Assembly (NCBI RefSeq): GCF_014651915.1
Contig: NZ_BMXU01000002.1
Location: 935,507-999,506 of the forward strand
Origin: Parvularcula lutaonensis
GTDB lineage: Bacteria; Pseudomonadota; Alphaproteobacteria; Caulobacterales; Parvularculaceae
Length of the DNA stretch: 64,000 nucleotides
Direction of reading: 5' to 3'
Part shown: piece by piece, positions 1-8,409 of the stretch
How positions within the stretch are numbered: position 1 is the stretch's first letter
How the letters are laid out: every line of letters begins with the position of its first letter
Made by a program: the position numbers and the translations under genes
Notes under the pieces: model-generated
The model's database searches: none
Seen by the model: only the letters and a program-made list of their open reading frames with translations
What the model was told of the DNA's origin: nothing

Positions 1-363
1 CTGGCCCTCGCGATCCAGGTTTTCCGGCAAGCGCGTGACCATCAGGTCGTCGAGAATGCCGCCTTCGTCATTGAGCAGGAGCGTGTAGCGGATCCTGCCC
101 TTGCCAAGCTTCTGGATCTCGCCCGGCACGAGCTTTTCGAGGAGGCCCGCGACCTCGCCATGGTTGCCGCTTTCCACCGAGAGGAACGCCTGGCCCATGT
201 GGCTGACGTCGAAGAGGCCCGCGTTCTCACGCACCCAGAGATGCTCTTCCTTGACGCCGGTCGGGAACTGGACGGGCATGGAGTAGCCCGCAAAGGGCAC
301 CATCTTTCCGCCGAGCTCTTCATGGAGATCGTTCAGCGGCAGTTTTTTCGTATCATCACTCAC
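1..363 (-). CDS. gcvT: Aminomethyltransferase GcvT (glycine cleavage T protein), N-terminal part
   Basis: The first 121 residues are present and the gene runs off the left edge. The protein takes the aminomethyl group from the lipoyl H protein, releases ammonia and passes the one-carbon unit to tetrahydrofolate. The family's N-terminal block is clear: PLNDLHEELGGKMVPFAGYS, then LFDVSHMGQ and GRIRYTLLLNDEGGILDDLM. The start is a GTG (363-361), because it is the only initiator that keeps this frame; the nearby ATG at 384 runs into a stop after six codons. A GGAGG lies upstream. A tandem glycine riboswitch sits in the leader, which fits control of a glycine-catabolic operon continuing to the left. 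Identity is very secure. Confidence 0.95.
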   Translation of the reverse strand, partial: MSDDTKKLPLNDLHEELGGKMVPFAGYSMPVQFPTGVKEEHLWVRENAGLFDVSHMGQAFLSVESGNHGEVAGLLEKLVPGEIQKLGKGRIRYTLLLNDEGGILDDLMVTRLPENLDREGQ

Positions 364-437
364 AGGGCGTAGGCCTCCATCGCGAGAGGGGTATCCTCCG
401 CTTCGGCCCCGGCTGTCCTCGCCCTCTTTTCAAGAGC

Positions 438-605
438 GCCTGAGAGATTCGGCAGGACGGGACGTCCCACTTGCTCCTTCGGCAGGGCCTGCCAGCCCTT
501 TTCCAGCCTTTACGGCCCCTCCGCGGTCCTGTTGCCTGAGCGTTTCCGGGGTGGTTGCGCCTTCGGCCTCGCTGGTGTTGTGCGATGTCTCCCGCGGGGG
601 AGCGC
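438..605 (-). promoter_or_regulatory. Tandem glycine riboswitch (two aptamers) in the gcvT leader
   Basis: Read on the minus strand there are two copies of the aptamer core: GCCGAAGGCGCAA followed by CGCTCAGGC (about 571-535), and GCCGAAGGAGCAA followed by TCTCTCAGGC (about 483-438). A short linker joins them, which is the classic cooperative double-aptamer arrangement. The 5' end carries GGGAGA near 600. The element lies directly upstream of gcvT and should raise glycine cleavage expression when glycine is plentiful. A possible promoter for it is TTGACG at 656-651, 17 nt before a weak CACTTC, inside the divergent gap with pmbA. The identification rests on conserved aptamer sequence; the promoter is only a guess. 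Confidence 0.93.
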
Positions 606-693
606 GACGCCCATGCGTCACCGACATGAAGTGCCCGCGATTGGGCGGAACGTCAACTTGTCAGAGGGTGAGAGCACCTTTAGGCCGCAGCTT

Positions 694-2034
694 ATGAGCG
701 CAGATCCCGAGAAGCTTCTCACCGCCCTCCTCGACAAAGCCAAAGCCCAAGGCGCCGATGCCGCCGATGCTTTGCTCTACAAAAGCCTGTCGTCCAACGT
801 GTCCGTGCGCTTGGGCGAAACAGAGGAGGTTGAACGGTCGGAGAACCAGGACCTCGGCCTGCGGGTCTTCATCGGCGACAAGCAGGCGTCGGTGAGCTCG
901 ACGAACTTCCGGGAGGATGCCCTCGACACGCTGGTCGAGCGGGTCGTGCAGATGGCACGGCTCGCACCGTCCGACCCCTATGCCGGCCTCGCCCCCGAGG
1001 ACCGGCTGGCCAAGCCGCCCTTCCCCGACCTCGATCTCTCCGATGGCTACGAGCCGACGACGGAAGAGCTGACCGAGCGGGCCAAGGCCTGCGAGGATGC
1101 GGCGCGTGCAGTGGAAGGCGTCACCAACTCCTCCGGAGCCGGAGCATCGGTTTCGGCAGGCGAAAGCTTCTTCGCCACGTCGCACGGTTTTTTTGGCCGC
1201 AAGCACGGCGGTTCGCATTCGGTCGGCGTCTCCGTCCTCGCTGGTGAAGGCACGGCGATGGAGCGGGACTATGAGAGCGATGCGGCGGTGCACTTATCCG
1301 ATCTGCGTGATCCTCGCGATGTCGGGCGAGAGGCGGGCGAGCGCACTGTGAGGCGCCTCAACCCGCGGAAAATGAAGTCCCAGCAGGCTCCGGTCATTTT
1401 CGAGCAGCGGCTGGCCGCCTCCCTGCTGGGTCCGCTGGCGAGCGCGGCCAATGGCGCGGCAATCGCGCGGAGGACCTCGTTCCTGCTGGACAAACTCGGC
1501 GAGCGCCTCTTCCCCGAGACCATCATCGTCCGGGATGACCCGCTGCGGAAACGGGGCTTCGGCTCGAAGCCCTTCGATGGCGAAGGCGTGACCTGCGAGC
1601 CCTTCGACCTGATCGACAAGGGTGTCCTGACCCAGTGGTACCTCAACTCTGCCCAGGCGCGGCAGCTCGGTCTCGAGACCAATGGCCGGGCCCGGCGCGG
1701 AACAGGCGGTGCGCCCTCCTCCGGGCCGTCGAACCTCGACCTCCTGCCAGGAACCAAGTCTCCGGAAGAGCTGATAAGGGATGCGGGCAATGGTCTCCTT
1801 GTCACCGATATGTTCGGGCCCCAAATTAATGGAAATACGGGCGATTATTCTGTCGGTTGCTCAGGCTTTGCCATTGAGAATGGAGAGATCGCCTATCCCG
1901 TCAGCGAGATCACCATCGCCGGAAACCTCCTCGACATGTGGGGTTCGATCACTGCCGGGAACGACCTCAAGCGCAAGGGTTCGGTCAACGCGCCGACCCT
2001 GCTGATCGAACGGATGACCATTGCTGGCAATTAA
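694..2034 (+). CDS. pmbA: Metalloprotease-like protein PmbA/TldE
   Basis: 446 residues, the usual length for PmbA (TldE), the partner of TldD in a heterodimeric protease that matures peptides and degrades some antitoxins. Visible family features are the N-terminal block with FIGDKQASVSSTNF, the central YESDAAVHL region, and the C-terminal run LLVTDMFGPQINGNTGDYS with GFAIENGEI. In this heterodimer the metal-binding HExxxH motif is carried by TldD, and none is seen here, as expected. The frame stays open upstream into the gcvT riboswitch leader, so the start is placed at ATG 694, which gives the family N-terminus. It overlaps the next gene by 14 nt, so the two are probably co-transcribed. Confidence 0.93.
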   Translation: MSADPEKLLTALLDKAKAQGADAADALLYKSLSSNVSVRLGETEEVERSENQDLGLRVFIGDKQASVSSTNFREDALDTLVERVVQMARLAPSDPYAGLAPEDRLAKPPFPDLDLSDGYEPTTEELTERAKACEDAARAVEGVTNSSGAGASVSAGESFFATSHGFFGRKHGGSHSVGVSVLAGEGTAMERDYESDAAVHLSDLRDPRDVGREAGERTVRRLNPRKMKSQQAPVIFEQRLAASLLGPLASAANGAAIARRTSFLLDKLGERLFPETIIVRDDPLRKRGFGSKPFDGEGVTCEPFDLIDKGVLTQWYLNSAQARQLGLETNGRARRGTGGAPSSGPSNLDLLPGTKSPEELIRDAGNGLLVTDMFGPQINGNTGDYSVGCSGFAIENGEIAYPVSEITIAGNLLDMWGSITAGNDLKRKGSVNAPTLLIERMTIAGN

Positions 2035-2860
2035 GCGCAATGCGCTGCCCACATTCGAGAACGAGCGCGACGCCCTGATCGGCGCGGCGGTGGAGGCTGG
2101 ACACGCCATCATGCCGATGTGGCGCGATGTCAGCCTCGATGTCTGGGCGAAGGACGACCACAGCCCCGTTTCGGAAGCTGACCTCCGCGCAAACCAGATC
2201 CTCAAGGAAGTGCTGCTGCACGGTGCCCGTGCCGACTATGGGTGGCTCTCCGAGGAATGCGCGGACGACCGGTCACGCCTGGAGCGGGAGCGGACCATCA
2301 TCGTTGATCCCATCGACGGAACGCGGGCCTTCGTGAAGGGCGAGGACGGCTTCACCGTCTGCCTCGCCATCACCGAAGGCAAGGACGTCATTGCGTCGGT
2401 GATCTACGCCCCTGCCCGCGACGAGATCTTCGCCGCGGCACGGGGGGCGGGCGCCTCCCTCAACGGCAAGCCGATCGCGGCGTCCGATTGCGAAGGGCTC
2501 GAAGCGTGCCGAATGCTCGCCCAGAAGAGAATGTTCGACCACCCGGCCTGGCCCGAGCGCTGGCCCTCCATGGATATCCACTACCGCAACTCGACAAGCG
2601 ACCGGATGGCAGGCGTCGCAGCGGGCCGCTTCGACGGAACGCTGGCCCTGGTCCCCAAGGCGGACTGGGATGCCGCACCAGGCGCCCTGATTGCCGAAGA
2701 GGCAGGCGCGAAGGTCAGCGACCACTTGGGGCGCCCTTTGCGGTTCGACAGACCGAAACCCGAACAGCCGGGGCTTGTGTGCGCCGCACCCGGCCTCTAT
2801 CCGCACGTCATCCAGCGCCTGTCGCACCTCCCTGCTGACCTGCGCTCCATCCAGAAATAA
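2021..2860 (+). CDS. Inositol monophosphatase family phosphatase (CysQ/3'-nucleotidase-like)
   Basis: 279 residues of the Mg-dependent, Li-sensitive phosphatase superfamily. The metal-binding motifs are visible: the acidic EE in LSEECADD, then IIVDPIDGTRAFVKG, and the late WDAAPGALIAEEAG. It probably dephosphorylates 3'-phosphoadenosine nucleotides or a related small phosphate ester; histidinol phosphate is an alternative that sequence alone cannot exclude. The start is likely TTG at 2021, inside the end of pmbA, because no in-frame ATG keeps the first helix; a GTG at 2090 is the fallback. It sits between pmbA and a DUF4170 gene in one apparent operon. A second relative, closer to CysQ, lies at 20.7 kb. 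Confidence 0.85.
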   Translation: MLAIKRNALPTFENERDALIGAAVEAGHAIMPMWRDVSLDVWAKDDHSPVSEADLRANQILKEVLLHGARADYGWLSEECADDRSRLERERTIIVDPIDGTRAFVKGEDGFTVCLAITEGKDVIASVIYAPARDEIFAAARGAGASLNGKPIAASDCEGLEACRMLAQKRMFDHPAWPERWPSMDIHYRNSTSDRMAGVAAGRFDGTLALVPKADWDAAPGALIAEEAGAKVSDHLGRPLRFDRPKPEQPGLVCAAPGLYPHVIQRLSHLPADLRSIQK

Positions 2861-2869
2861 GAGACTTCG

Positions 2870-3112
2870 ATGAGCGAGACCGAATCCCCGCAACTCCTCC
2901 ACCTCGTTTTCGGCGGTGAGCTGACCAGCCCCCGCGAAGCCCGCTTCCGCGACCTCGACAAGCTCGACATCGTGGGCATCTTCCCGAACAAGGCCGAGGC
3001 GGAAAAAGCCTGGCGCGCCAAGGCGCAGGCCACAGTCGACAGCGCTCATACGCGGTATTTCATCGTCCACCTGCACGAGTTCCTGGACCCGGACGGCGAC
3101 GGGCTTCTTTAA
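2870..3112 (+). CDS. DUF4170 domain-containing small protein
   Basis: 80 residues matching the short DUF4170 family found mostly in alphaproteobacteria. Recognisable features are the opening LLHLVFGGEL, the DIVGIFPN segment, and AEKAWRAKAQATVDSAHTRY ahead of a conserved HLHEFLDP ending. There is no signal peptide or membrane segment, so it is presumably cytoplasmic. The function of the family is unknown. It follows the phosphatase gene by 9 nt and is probably the last gene of the pmbA operon, ahead of a hairpin terminator at about 3.25 kb. Confidence 0.85.
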   Translation: MSETESPQLLHLVFGGELTSPREARFRDLDKLDIVGIFPNKAEAEKAWRAKAQATVDSAHTRYFIVHLHEFLDPDGDGLL

Positions 3113-3244
3113 GTTCGCTGGGCGCTACCGCCCCGCTGGCCGCGCGGCTATTTGAGCGCCGGCTGTGTCAGCGCTTGGCACTTGCGTCGCGTGTTCCGTG
3201 CGTGGTGAGGCAGTCATGCCGGACTTCATCTGGAAACCGCCAAT

Positions 3245-3277
3245 AAAAAAGCGCGCCTCAGGGCGCGCTTCGCCGTT
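3245..3277. terminator. Rho-independent terminator, probably bidirectional
   Basis: A perfect 9-bp stem (AAGCGCGCC at 3249-3257 with GGCGCGCTT at 3262-3270) encloses a 4-nt loop. An A-run precedes it and CGCCGTTTT follows. It separates the rightward pmbA-DUF4170 operon from the leftward small membrane protein gene, so it can end transcription from both sides. Confidence 0.8.
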
Positions 3278-3291
3278 TTGGGTCCGGAAAC

Positions 3292-3519
3292 CTAGGCCTC
3301 AACCGGTTCCAGCTCCTGCCAGCCACGGCGCTTCCGGCTCGACGGCTGGTAGGTGGCGCTCGCAGCGATCATGAGCGGCAGACTGACGACGACAGCCGTA
3401 ACGAAAGCCAAGGCTGCGAGGAATGCGCCGAGCGAAACCACCAGCGAGCTGAAGAAAGCCTGCAGCCGCTGCCTGTGGGCGAGGGCCGAACCCTCGCGGC
3501 GTGTGATGTCCGCGATCAT
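3292..3519 (-). CDS. Small single-pass membrane protein, unknown function
   Basis: 75 residues. About 25 mostly polar residues precede one strong hydrophobic stretch (roughly 26-53, FSSLVVSLGAFLAALAFVTA onward), followed by a basic SSRKRRG patch. This suggests one long or two short membrane spans with a small cytoplasmic tail. No known domain is recognised. It lies between the bidirectional terminator and the peroxiredoxin gene, on the same strand as the latter. A CTATAA box sits only five bases before the ATG; if it is a -10 element the transcript would be nearly leaderless. The open frame and codon use look genuine. Confidence 0.6.
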   Translation of the reverse strand: MIADITRREGSALAHRQRLQAFFSSLVVSLGAFLAALAFVTAVVVSLPLMIAASATYQPSSRKRRGWQELEPVEA

Positions 3520-3584
3520 CTGTTATAGATGAGCAGAGACCGCGGAAAAAGCAAAGGCCCTGAGGTCGCAGGGTGAACGATTTG

Positions 3585-4061
3585 CTACAGGTTCGCGAGG
3601 ACGTGTTCGGCCGAGCTCACCTCGAAGGCGCCCGGCTCCTCGACGAAGATCTTCTCGACCTTGGTTCCGTCAAGGATCATCGCAAAGCGCTGGCAACGCT
3701 TGCCCATTCCAAAGGCCGTACCGTCCATCTCGAGGCCGAGCGCTTCGGTAAGGGCGGCGTTGCCATCGGCCAGCATGACGATGCCGTCGGCGTTCGCGCT
3801 GTCAGCCCAAGCCTTCATGACGAAGGCGTCATTGACGGACATGCAGGCGATCTGGTCGATGCCCTTGGCTTTGAATTCGTCCATCTTTTCGACGAAACCA
3901 GGCAGATGCCGTGCCGAGCAGGTCGGCGTGAAGGCACCGGGAACGGCGAAAAGGACGGTTTTCTTGCCGCCGAAGACTTCGTCAGTGGTGACCGGCTTGG
4001 GCCCCTCATCGGTGGCTTCGAAGATCTGGACGGTAGGGATAGCCTGTCCTGGTTCGATCAT
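3585..4061 (-). CDS. Peroxiredoxin, Prx5/AhpE-like (glutaredoxin- or thiol-dependent)
   Basis: 158 residues, the length of the peroxiredoxin-5 group. The active-site segment FAVPGAFTPTCSARHLPGF places the peroxidatic cysteine at residue 48, with the conserved Pro and Thr of PxxxTxxC. Further family blocks are IACMSVNDAFVMKAW and the LLADGN-like VMLADGNAALTEALGL. It reduces hydrogen peroxide and alkyl hydroperoxides in the cytoplasm. A good GAGGAGA ribosome site precedes the ATG at 4061. No dedicated reductase is adjacent. Identification is secure; the electron donor is not visible from sequence. Confidence 0.93.
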   Translation of the reverse strand: MIEPGQAIPTVQIFEATDEGPKPVTTDEVFGGKKTVLFAVPGAFTPTCSARHLPGFVEKMDEFKAKGIDQIACMSVNDAFVMKAWADSANADGIVMLADGNAALTEALGLEMDGTAFGMGKRCQRFAMILDGTKVEKIFVEEPGAFEVSSAEHVLANL

Positions 4062-4218
4062 CGTGACATTCTCCTCGTGGATCTGGCGAGTTGTTGCGTT
4101 GGCGTTCGAATGCGCCCAGCCGCTCTCGGGAACAAGCCCCCGGCCTGCAATCCGCCAAGACGCTGAAGCGTGAAAGTTGTCGCATGGAACCCGCCCGCCA
4201 GCGGGCTAATTCGATATC

Positions 4219-4821
4219 ATGGCCCATTCAACGATCCCCTCCATCGACCTGAGCAAGGGTTTTGTCGGCAAATTGATCGTTGCGATGCCGCATCTGGCCG
4301 ATACGCCTTTCGAGCAAGCCGTTTGCCTGATCTGCAGCCATGACGACGAGCATGCCTTCGGCGTCGTCGTCAACAAACCGATGAGCGGGATCACCGTGGC
4401 GGAAGTCGTCTCGCAAATGGATATTGACGCTGACGAGAGTGCCGAGCGGGCGCCGGTGTTCTTCGGTGGTCCCGTGGACCTGCAGCGCGGCGCGGTGCTC
4501 CATACCCTCGATTTCAAGCAGGACGAAACCGTGGTCATCGGTCCGAATATCGGACTGACCGCAACCAAGGACGCGCTCGAGGCGATATGCACCTCCGACC
4601 GCGCGCCGGAGAAATGGCGCCTGGTGATGGGCCATGCCGGTTGGGACGGTGGCCAGCTCGAGAACGAAATCAAGCGCAACGACTGGCTGAGCATCGATGC
4701 GACTGAAGACCGAGTCTTCGGCGGGCCAGCCGATGCATGGGACGAGGCGCTGAAACACCTCGGTATCAGCGATCCGGCCCTGTTCGCAGGGCAGGACAGC
4801 CCGGTCATCAGGCCGAACTGA
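4219..4821 (+). CDS. YqgE/AlgH family protein (UPF0301)
   Basis: 200 residues of the YqgE/AlgH family. Diagnostic segments are GKLIVAMPHLADTPFEQAVC at the N-terminus, the conserved AFGVVVNKP, the FFGGPVDLQRGAVLHT block and the GHAGWDGGQLENEI motif. The fold is soluble and cytoplasmic. The biochemical function is unknown; in pseudomonads AlgH has been tied to gene regulation. It is divergent from the peroxiredoxin gene and ends 8 nt before the convergent EAL-like gene. Confidence 0.92.
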   Translation: MAHSTIPSIDLSKGFVGKLIVAMPHLADTPFEQAVCLICSHDDEHAFGVVVNKPMSGITVAEVVSQMDIDADESAERAPVFFGGPVDLQRGAVLHTLDFKQDETVVIGPNIGLTATKDALEAICTSDRAPEKWRLVMGHAGWDGGQLENEIKRNDWLSIDATEDRVFGGPADAWDEALKHLGISDPALFAGQDSPVIRPN

Positions 4822-4829
4822 CCCCTTCG

Positions 4830-6869
4830 CTATCGCAGGCCGTTGGCCCGGAGAGAGGACACCCCGCCGCGCGGTGCGGCGAGGCTGCCATGGCCGCGCT
4901 GTTCCGGAAGCGGGATATGCAGCGCACGGAAGGCATTGCCGACACCGAAGAGCGCGCCGTCCTCACGGGCGTCCGATGCATCCTCCGGATCGCGAAGCTC
5001 ACGGACGAGGACGGGGGCTTCGAACTTCCGCGCGATGGCGTCGATCGCTGATTTCCGGCCACGCTTCCGGGTCATCACGTCGCTCGCATCGACCCAGACC
5101 ATCTGCGGCTGGATGCCTTTCACCGGACGGGCGCGGGGATCATCAACGATGAAAGCAATGCCGCCCCCTGCCTTGCGGATATCATCAGCCATGAGCGCGA
5201 AGGACTTCATGTCCTTGTTCGCAGGCAGACGGACACCCACCAGCAGCGCGCCGCGCGGCAGCTCATGCACCCGCACGGCCTTGCCGACAGCAGCGGCAAT
5301 CTGGCCAGGGCGCAGGTCGAGGGCGGATGCATCGAGAATGGCGAACGGGCCCTTCACCTCGCCAGCCTGCATGAGGTCTTTCAGGATCGAGGCCGCTTCA
5401 TCGATGGTCTCCTTGACCACGTCCTCGGAAAGCGGTCCCGGCGGCATGCCGATTTCGAAACCCGAGATCGTCTGGTCACGGAGGAGTGCAACCGGCCGGA
5501 AATGGGACGGCACATCGGCGTAGGACGGAGCCTCCAGCTGCGCGGGCTGGTCGGCGGAAAGCGGCTGGATGCCCGTCACGGCCGCATCGAGGCGCATGAG
5601 GACGCCGTCGTGGTCGACCTGGCGGCGACCGCGGAATTGGAACCGGGCATCGCCGGTCTGGAGCGTCACGTCGAAAGGCCCGGAAACGGGATCGGAACCG
5701 CCGAGCACTTCCTCGTCAAACAGGCGCAGGGCCTCGGGCGCAAGACGGCTGCGCAGGCCTTCCGGGGTGAGATCATCCGCACGCTGCACATGCAGCGCGC
5801 GGAGGACGTCGTCCCCTGCCCGCACCTCGGGCTGGGCCAGCGCGTCCCAGATGTATTCGTCATGTTCAGCCTCGAGGACGGCGCCTGCCGGGTCCTGATG
5901 CCAGTAGTTCGAAACCGGGTCACCGCTTTCGGCGTAACCCGCTGCGGTCGCAGCGGCTGCCGCTTCGAAGGCAGCAGGTTCGTAAGGCTCCTGCGGGAAG
6001 GTCGGTGGCGCGTCGAAGGCTTGCGCAGGCTGGCTCTCATGCCGACTGAAGCGCGGCTCGGGGCGCTCCCGAGGCTCACGCGCGCGGGGGCTGCGCTGCA
6101 CATCGTCGAACACAGACCCGTCGTCATTGAAGAGCGAGACCGGCCGGTACTGACCGGCCTCCGCCGCGCGCCGTTCGCTGCGCGACGGCACTCGGATGTC
6201 GTCAGCGACAAACGGCGCGGAAAGCGTCGCGAGGAGAATGCCCGCAGCCACGGCCACGATCGGCGTGACCACCGGCATCATGCTTTGAAGGCTGCCGGCT
6301 ACCGGATCGATCATCAGCAGCGAAGCAAGGATCGCAAGGAGCACGCTGAGACCAAGGAATGCCTTGCCGCGCGGGTCGCGAACCATGGCGAAGACCAGGA
6401 GCCCTGCAGACAGAGCGGTTGCCGCGAGCATGGCGAGCTGCGCCTCTGCAGCGTAGCCGAAGCCGGCAACCGTCGCGCCGCCAAGGCTGAGGAGGATCCC
6501 GATCACGACCGCCGAAATCCCCGCGACCAGCAGGTTTTCCCGTCCGGTATGAAGGACGGCATTAACGAAGAGCAGGAGCGCGGACGCCGTCAGCGAGCCG
6601 ATCAGCGTCTTGGTGCCCGGCGTGACGAAGTCGAGCCCGCCGAACAGCACGGCCTCGGAAAGAGCGGTCAGGACAACAAGCGCAAAGCCGGCGGCAGCGG
6701 TCCCCGACCGGCGCGCGAAGATCAGGACGAACAGCCCGAGAGCCCCCACTGCCAGCGCGCCCAGAGTCGCTGTCTCCACCGTCGAGAAACCCGAAGGGTC
6801 CATCGCCGCCCGACGCGCCAGAAGGTCCGCGTAGCGGTCAAATGAGAAGGCGTTGCCCAGATCGCCCAT
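4830..6869 (-). CDS. Multi-pass membrane protein with PAS-like and degenerate EAL-like domains
   Basis: 679 residues. The first about 220 form roughly seven membrane helices. A Pro/Glu/Arg-rich linker (about 230-330) follows, then a PAS-like segment (about 345-435), and a C-terminal domain (about 450-650) that follows the EAL phosphodiesterase fold block by block. FEIGMPPGP stands where EAL should be, LLVGVRLPAN where the second metal Glu lies, and GIAFIVDDPRARPV where DDFGTGYSS is expected. The catalytic Glu, Asp-Asp-Phe-Gly and Lys residues are missing, so it is very unlikely to hydrolyse c-di-GMP. It may instead bind a ligand or a partner. The EAL relationship is inferred from alignment by eye. 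Confidence 0.6.
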   Translation of the reverse strand: MGDLGNAFSFDRYADLLARRAAMDPSGFSTVETATLGALAVGALGLFVLIFARRSGTAAAGFALVVLTALSEAVLFGGLDFVTPGTKTLIGSLTASALLLFVNAVLHTGRENLLVAGISAVVIGILLSLGGATVAGFGYAAEAQLAMLAATALSAGLLVFAMVRDPRGKAFLGLSVLLAILASLLMIDPVAGSLQSMMPVVTPIVAVAAGILLATLSAPFVADDIRVPSRSERRAAEAGQYRPVSLFNDDGSVFDDVQRSPRAREPRERPEPRFSRHESQPAQAFDAPPTFPQEPYEPAAFEAAAAATAAGYAESGDPVSNYWHQDPAGAVLEAEHDEYIWDALAQPEVRAGDDVLRALHVQRADDLTPEGLRSRLAPEALRLFDEEVLGGSDPVSGPFDVTLQTGDARFQFRGRRQVDHDGVLMRLDAAVTGIQPLSADQPAQLEAPSYADVPSHFRPVALLRDQTISGFEIGMPPGPLSEDVVKETIDEAASILKDLMQAGEVKGPFAILDASALDLRPGQIAAAVGKAVRVHELPRGALLVGVRLPANKDMKSFALMADDIRKAGGGIAFIVDDPRARPVKGIQPQMVWVDASDVMTRKRGRKSAIDAIARKFEAPVLVRELRDPEDASDAREDGALFGVGNAFRALHIPLPEQRGHGSLAAPRGGVSSLRANGLR

Positions 6870-6965
6870 ACCGCATCCATCTTTCGTTATATTGCCCCAG
6901 AGGGACAGAATTGAGCCAGAAACTCTCGAAACGCAAGATTGACGCCAAGGATCTGTTAACGAAAC

Positions 6966-8342
6966 CTATTTCAGGCCGCGCAGCGCTTCCTTCACCGCGG
7001 CTGTGTCGGAGGGCACGACGCTGAAGACCTCGTCTTGCGAGAACAGCTGCTCCGATGACACCGGGAGATCAGGCGTCTTTCCGGTCGCGGCGGCGACGGC
7101 TTCCGGGAATTTCGCCGGGTGCGCCGTGGCGAGCGTCACGATCGGCCCTTCGAGTGCATCCTCCCTCGCCCGGCGCGCGCCGTGGATGCCGATCGCCGTG
7201 TGCGGGTCGAGCAGCGTGCCGTAATGGGCGGCGAAGACCGCCATCACGGCCCGGACTTCGGGCTCCCCCGCCTTGTAGGACACGAAATCCTTCGCAAGTT
7301 CCGCCCGGAGCTCTTTACTCAGGCGGAAGCGGTCCGTCTCGCGCAGGCACGCCATGAGGTCCGCGGTCATCTCGGCGTTCCGTCCGGAAGCTTCGAAGAT
7401 CGCACGCTCGAAATTGCTGGCGATCTCGATATCCATGGAAGGCGACGAGGTCGGCAGGACCCCCCGCTTCTCGTAGATCCCGACCCGGAGCGCGCGGTCG
7501 AGAATGTCGTTCTCGTTGACGGCGATGATGAGCTTGCCCACCGGCGCGCCGAGCTTCTTGGCGACCCAGCCTGCAAAGACATCGCCGAAATTCCCGGTGG
7601 GGACGGAGAAATGGATATCGTCTCCTTCGACCGCCAGACACGCCCAGATGTAGTAGCTGACCTGCGCCGTGATGCGGGCCCAGTTGATCGAGTTGACCCC
7701 TCCAAGGGAGACCTCCGCGGCAAAGTCCCGGTCGGCGAAAAGCTCTTTCACGATCGCCTGGCAATCGTCGAACGTACCTTCGACAGCGAGATTCAGGACA
7801 TTCGGCGCGCCGCTCGTGGTCATGAAGCGGCGCTGGACACCCGAGATCCGCTCATGCGGGTGAAGGGCGCAGATCGACAGGTGCTCCCGGTTGGCAAGCG
7901 CGGAGACGGCGGCTCCGCCAGTATCCCCGGAGGTGGCCACGACGACGGTCATCGCCCCGCCGCTCTTCTCGAGGCTCCGCTCGAACAGGCGGGCGATGAG
8001 CTGCATCGCCACATCCTTGAAGGCGAGCGTCGGGCCGTGGAACAGCTCCATCACCTTCTCGCCGCCAAGATCGACGACAGGGGTGACGTCGGGATGCCGG
8101 AACGTTGCAAAGGCTTCTTCGGTGAGCCTGCCTGCTTCCTCGCGGCTCATCTCGTCGCCAGCGAACAGGTGCAGGACCTCCGCTGCGATCTCGGGGAAGC
8201 TTGCGCCCTTCATCGCGCGCCAGTCGCGAGGCCCCGGCCAGCTCTTCGGGAGATAGAGACCGCCGTCCGGGGCAAGGGCCTTCCTGAGGACCGTGTCGAA
8301 GTTCGCTTCAGGTGAAGCGCCGCGGGTGGAGATATATTTCAT
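6966..8342 (-). CDS. thrC: Threonine synthase
   Basis: 458 residues, typical of proteobacterial ThrC. The enzyme converts O-phosphohomoserine to threonine with pyridoxal phosphate. The N-terminal MKYISTRG signature is present, as is the PLP-lysine segment FHGPTLAFKDVAMQ and the glycine-rich phosphate-binding loop TSGDTGGAAVSAL. The C-terminal part has FVSYKAGEPEVRAVM and the HPAKFPEAV block. Homoserine dehydrogenase is encoded separately at 54-55 kb, so the threonine pathway is dispersed. The ATG at 8342 gives the canonical N-terminus. Confidence 0.96.
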   Translation of the reverse strand: MKYISTRGASPEANFDTVLRKALAPDGGLYLPKSWPGPRDWRAMKGASFPEIAAEVLHLFAGDEMSREEAGRLTEEAFATFRHPDVTPVVDLGGEKVMELFHGPTLAFKDVAMQLIARLFERSLEKSGGAMTVVVATSGDTGGAAVSALANREHLSICALHPHERISGVQRRFMTTSGAPNVLNLAVEGTFDDCQAIVKELFADRDFAAEVSLGGVNSINWARITAQVSYYIWACLAVEGDDIHFSVPTGNFGDVFAGWVAKKLGAPVGKLIIAVNENDILDRALRVGIYEKRGVLPTSSPSMDIEIASNFERAIFEASGRNAEMTADLMACLRETDRFRLSKELRAELAKDFVSYKAGEPEVRAVMAVFAAHYGTLLDPHTAIGIHGARRAREDALEGPIVTLATAHPAKFPEAVAAATGKTPDLPVSSEQLFSQDEVFSVVPSDTAAVKEALRGLK

Positions 8343-8409
8343 CGAGAGCCCTGAATCCTGCGTCAGGAGGCCAGACTACGCTGCACTGCAGAAAGGGCAA
8401 AGCCCCAGA

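Noticed and set aside
532-693. N-terminal extension of PmbA
   Set aside because: The frame stays open but lies within the gcvT riboswitch and has no family sequence; ATG 694 gives the normal PmbA length.
5265-6845. Long open frame opposite the EAL-like gene
   Set aside because: It is a high-GC antisense shadow with arginine-rich, low-complexity sequence and no domain.
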